64,000 nt of DNA from Ruegeria halocynthiae. Its GTDB lineage: Bacteria > Pseudomonadota > Alphaproteobacteria > Rhodobacterales > Rhodobacteraceae. Positions 63,247 to 64,000 of the stretch are shown piece by piece (the stretch's first letter is position 1; each line of letters begins with the position of its first letter). Location: the NCBI RefSeq assembly GCF_000743705.1, contig NZ_JQEZ01000004.1:334702-398701 (forward strand). The letters run 5' to 3'. The translations under genes and the position numbers were made by a program. Under the pieces are notes generated by a model. It saw only the letters and a list, made by a program, of their open reading frames with translations, ran no database searches and was not told the origin of the DNA.

Positions 63247-63621
63247 ATGAACAAGAAATCCGGAACCAGCAAAGCTTCGGCTACCAAGTTGGTCAAAACC
63301 ATCCGCCGCAAGACGCGGCAAACCTATTCGGCGGAGGAGAAGATCCGCATTGTTTTGGCGGGTCTTCGTGGTGAGGAAAGCATCTCGGCACTGTGTCGGC
63401 GCGAGGGCATTTCTGAGAGCCTGTATTACAGCTGGTCAAAGGAGTTCCTCGAAGCCGGGAAACGCCGTCTGTCTGGCGATACAGCCCGGCAAGCGACGTC
63501 GCCTGAAGTGAAGGAGCTTCGATCCGAGGCGACGGCACTGAAGGAATGCGTCGCCGATCTGACCCTTGAAAACCGCCTGCTCAAAAAAAGCATGACAGGG
63601 GCTGGGGAGTTCGAGGAATGA
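63247..63621 (+). CDS. IS3-family transposase OrfA
   Basis: A 124-residue protein with the HTH_Tnp_1 domain (TYSAEEKIRIVLAGLRGEES, SALCRREGISESLYYSWSKEF in part, LCRREGISESLYYSW) and a leucine-rich C-terminal coiled coil (LKECVADLTLENRLLKKS). ATG 63247 follows AAGGAG. An A7 run at 63583-63589 precedes the overlap with orfB and lies where the -1 frameshift of IS3 elements would occur. It looks intact, but its partner is not. Confidence 0.88.
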   Translation: MNKKSGTSKASATKLVKTIRRKTRQTYSAEEKIRIVLAGLRGEESISALCRREGISESLYYSWSKEFLEAGKRRLSGDTARQATSPEVKELRSEATALKECVADLTLENRLLKKSMTGAGEFEE

Positions 63622-64000
63622 GATACCCTGCCTCTGAGAAACTGGAGATCATCCGCACCGTTGAGGGGTCCCATCTGCCCACCAAGCAGACCCTGGACAT
63701 GCTGGGCATCCCCCGCACGACATTTTATCGTTGGTATGATCGCTATGTCGAAGGCGGCTTTGATGCCCTGGCGGATCGCTCACCTTGCCCAAAGTCTGTC
63801 TGGAACCGCATTCCACAAGCTAGGCGGGATGATCTGATCGAGTTTGCGTTGGAACATGAGGTGTTAACGACACGGGAGCTGGCGGTCAAATAGACCGAAG
63901 AACAGCGGTATTTTATTTATGCACAATCTGCTTATAGATTGTGAAAGGCAGCTGATCTGAGTAACGAACCAGACTACGTCGTGAACAAGGCAGCCGACGA
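63618..64000 (+). pseudogene. IS3-family transposase OrfB, broken by in-frame stops, partial
   Basis: The first 91 codons (MRYPASEKLEIIRTVEGSHL onward, with RTTFYRWYDRYVEGGFDAL) are typical OrfB N terminus. The frame then meets TAG at 63891-63893 and TGA at 63942-63944, yet the codons between and after (TEEQRYF, KAADL, PDYVV) still read as the continuing transposase in the same frame. The DDE catalytic domain lies beyond the window. Two stops without a frameshift point to decay by substitution. Confidence 0.85.

Larger units (their letters stand above)
63162..64000 (+). mobile_element. IS3-family insertion sequence, runs off the window, degenerate
   Basis: Contains orfA and a broken orfB in the usual overlapping order. 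The left end is not resolved: the frame of yjbH is lost at about 63160 and a TG dinucleotide, common at IS3 ends, lies at 63162-63163. No inverted-repeat partner or target duplication can be checked because the right end is outside the window. Confidence 0.7.

Overview
The window is a high-GC alphaproteobacterial chromosome segment, most likely from the marine Roseobacter group of the Rhodobacteraceae. The evidence is a CcrM-type adenine methyltransferase, the FlaF/FlbT flagellin regulators, a divergent WaaA next to LpxK, a serC-serA operon, an IalB-like protein, Rhizobium-type asparaginase and many ATGA-coupled operons. About 70 protein genes are called. I recognise no tRNA, rRNA, CRISPR array or prophage. 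Family names come from recognising motifs by eye; no database was searched.

Layout. 1-2.6 kb: end of an inositol-monophosphatase/CysQ gene, then Kdo transferase-like and lpxK (lipid A). 2.6-6.2 kb: DsbA-like thiol protein, DUF721/DciA-like protein, mutY, alkB. 6.2-9.6 kb: membrane adenylate cyclase, ccrM, rnhB. 9.7-13 kb: two small secreted proteins, a membrane protein with a C-terminal winged-helix-like domain, and a DUF427-adenylate cyclase fusion. 13-18.8 kb: flagellar genes (DUF1217, flbT, flaF, flagellin, flgN-like, cheL/flgJ-like, fliK, flgD). 19.7-27.3 kb: putrescine uptake and catabolism (oxidase, potIHGF, GntR regulator, aminotransferase). 27.3-40.6 kb: lytic transglycosylase, YafY/GST pair, RNase R, dapE, glutamate-receptor-like channel, cupin, dapD, threonine/serine dehydratase, LOG protein and a trans-sulfuration-type PLP enzyme. 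40.6-48.7 kb: small membrane protein, DnaJ/CbpM pair, cytochrome P460, rlmN, lipoprotein, IalB, asparaginase, ArsR-SRPBCC-YciI set, serB. 48.7-57.7 kb: complete histidine-utilisation locus (hutIHGU divergent from hutF-hutC) and matB. 57.7-61.5 kb: metallophosphatase and the serC-serA operon. 61.9-64 kb: a yjbH-like gene that appears cut short beside an IS3-family element whose orfB is dead.

How the genes fit together. Amino-acid and polyamine use dominates: histidine to glutamate and formate, putrescine import and oxidation, asparagine hydrolysis, and serine (serA, serB, serC all present) and diaminopimelate synthesis (dapD, dapE). Signalling is prominent: two class III cyclases, a CcrM gene with clustered GANTC sites, and flagellar genes with a CtrA-like box. 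Several candidate cis elements could be read directly: paired 14-mers around the potF-gntR promoters, a perfect palindrome between the YafY regulator and its GST target, a palindrome at the arsR start, and hairpins in the serC leader, in the serC-serA gap and in front of flagellin. The best candidates for something undescribed are the membrane winged-helix protein with its DUF427-cyclase neighbour, the glutamate-receptor channel with an altered filter, and the twin 12-mers that flank the ccrM start.
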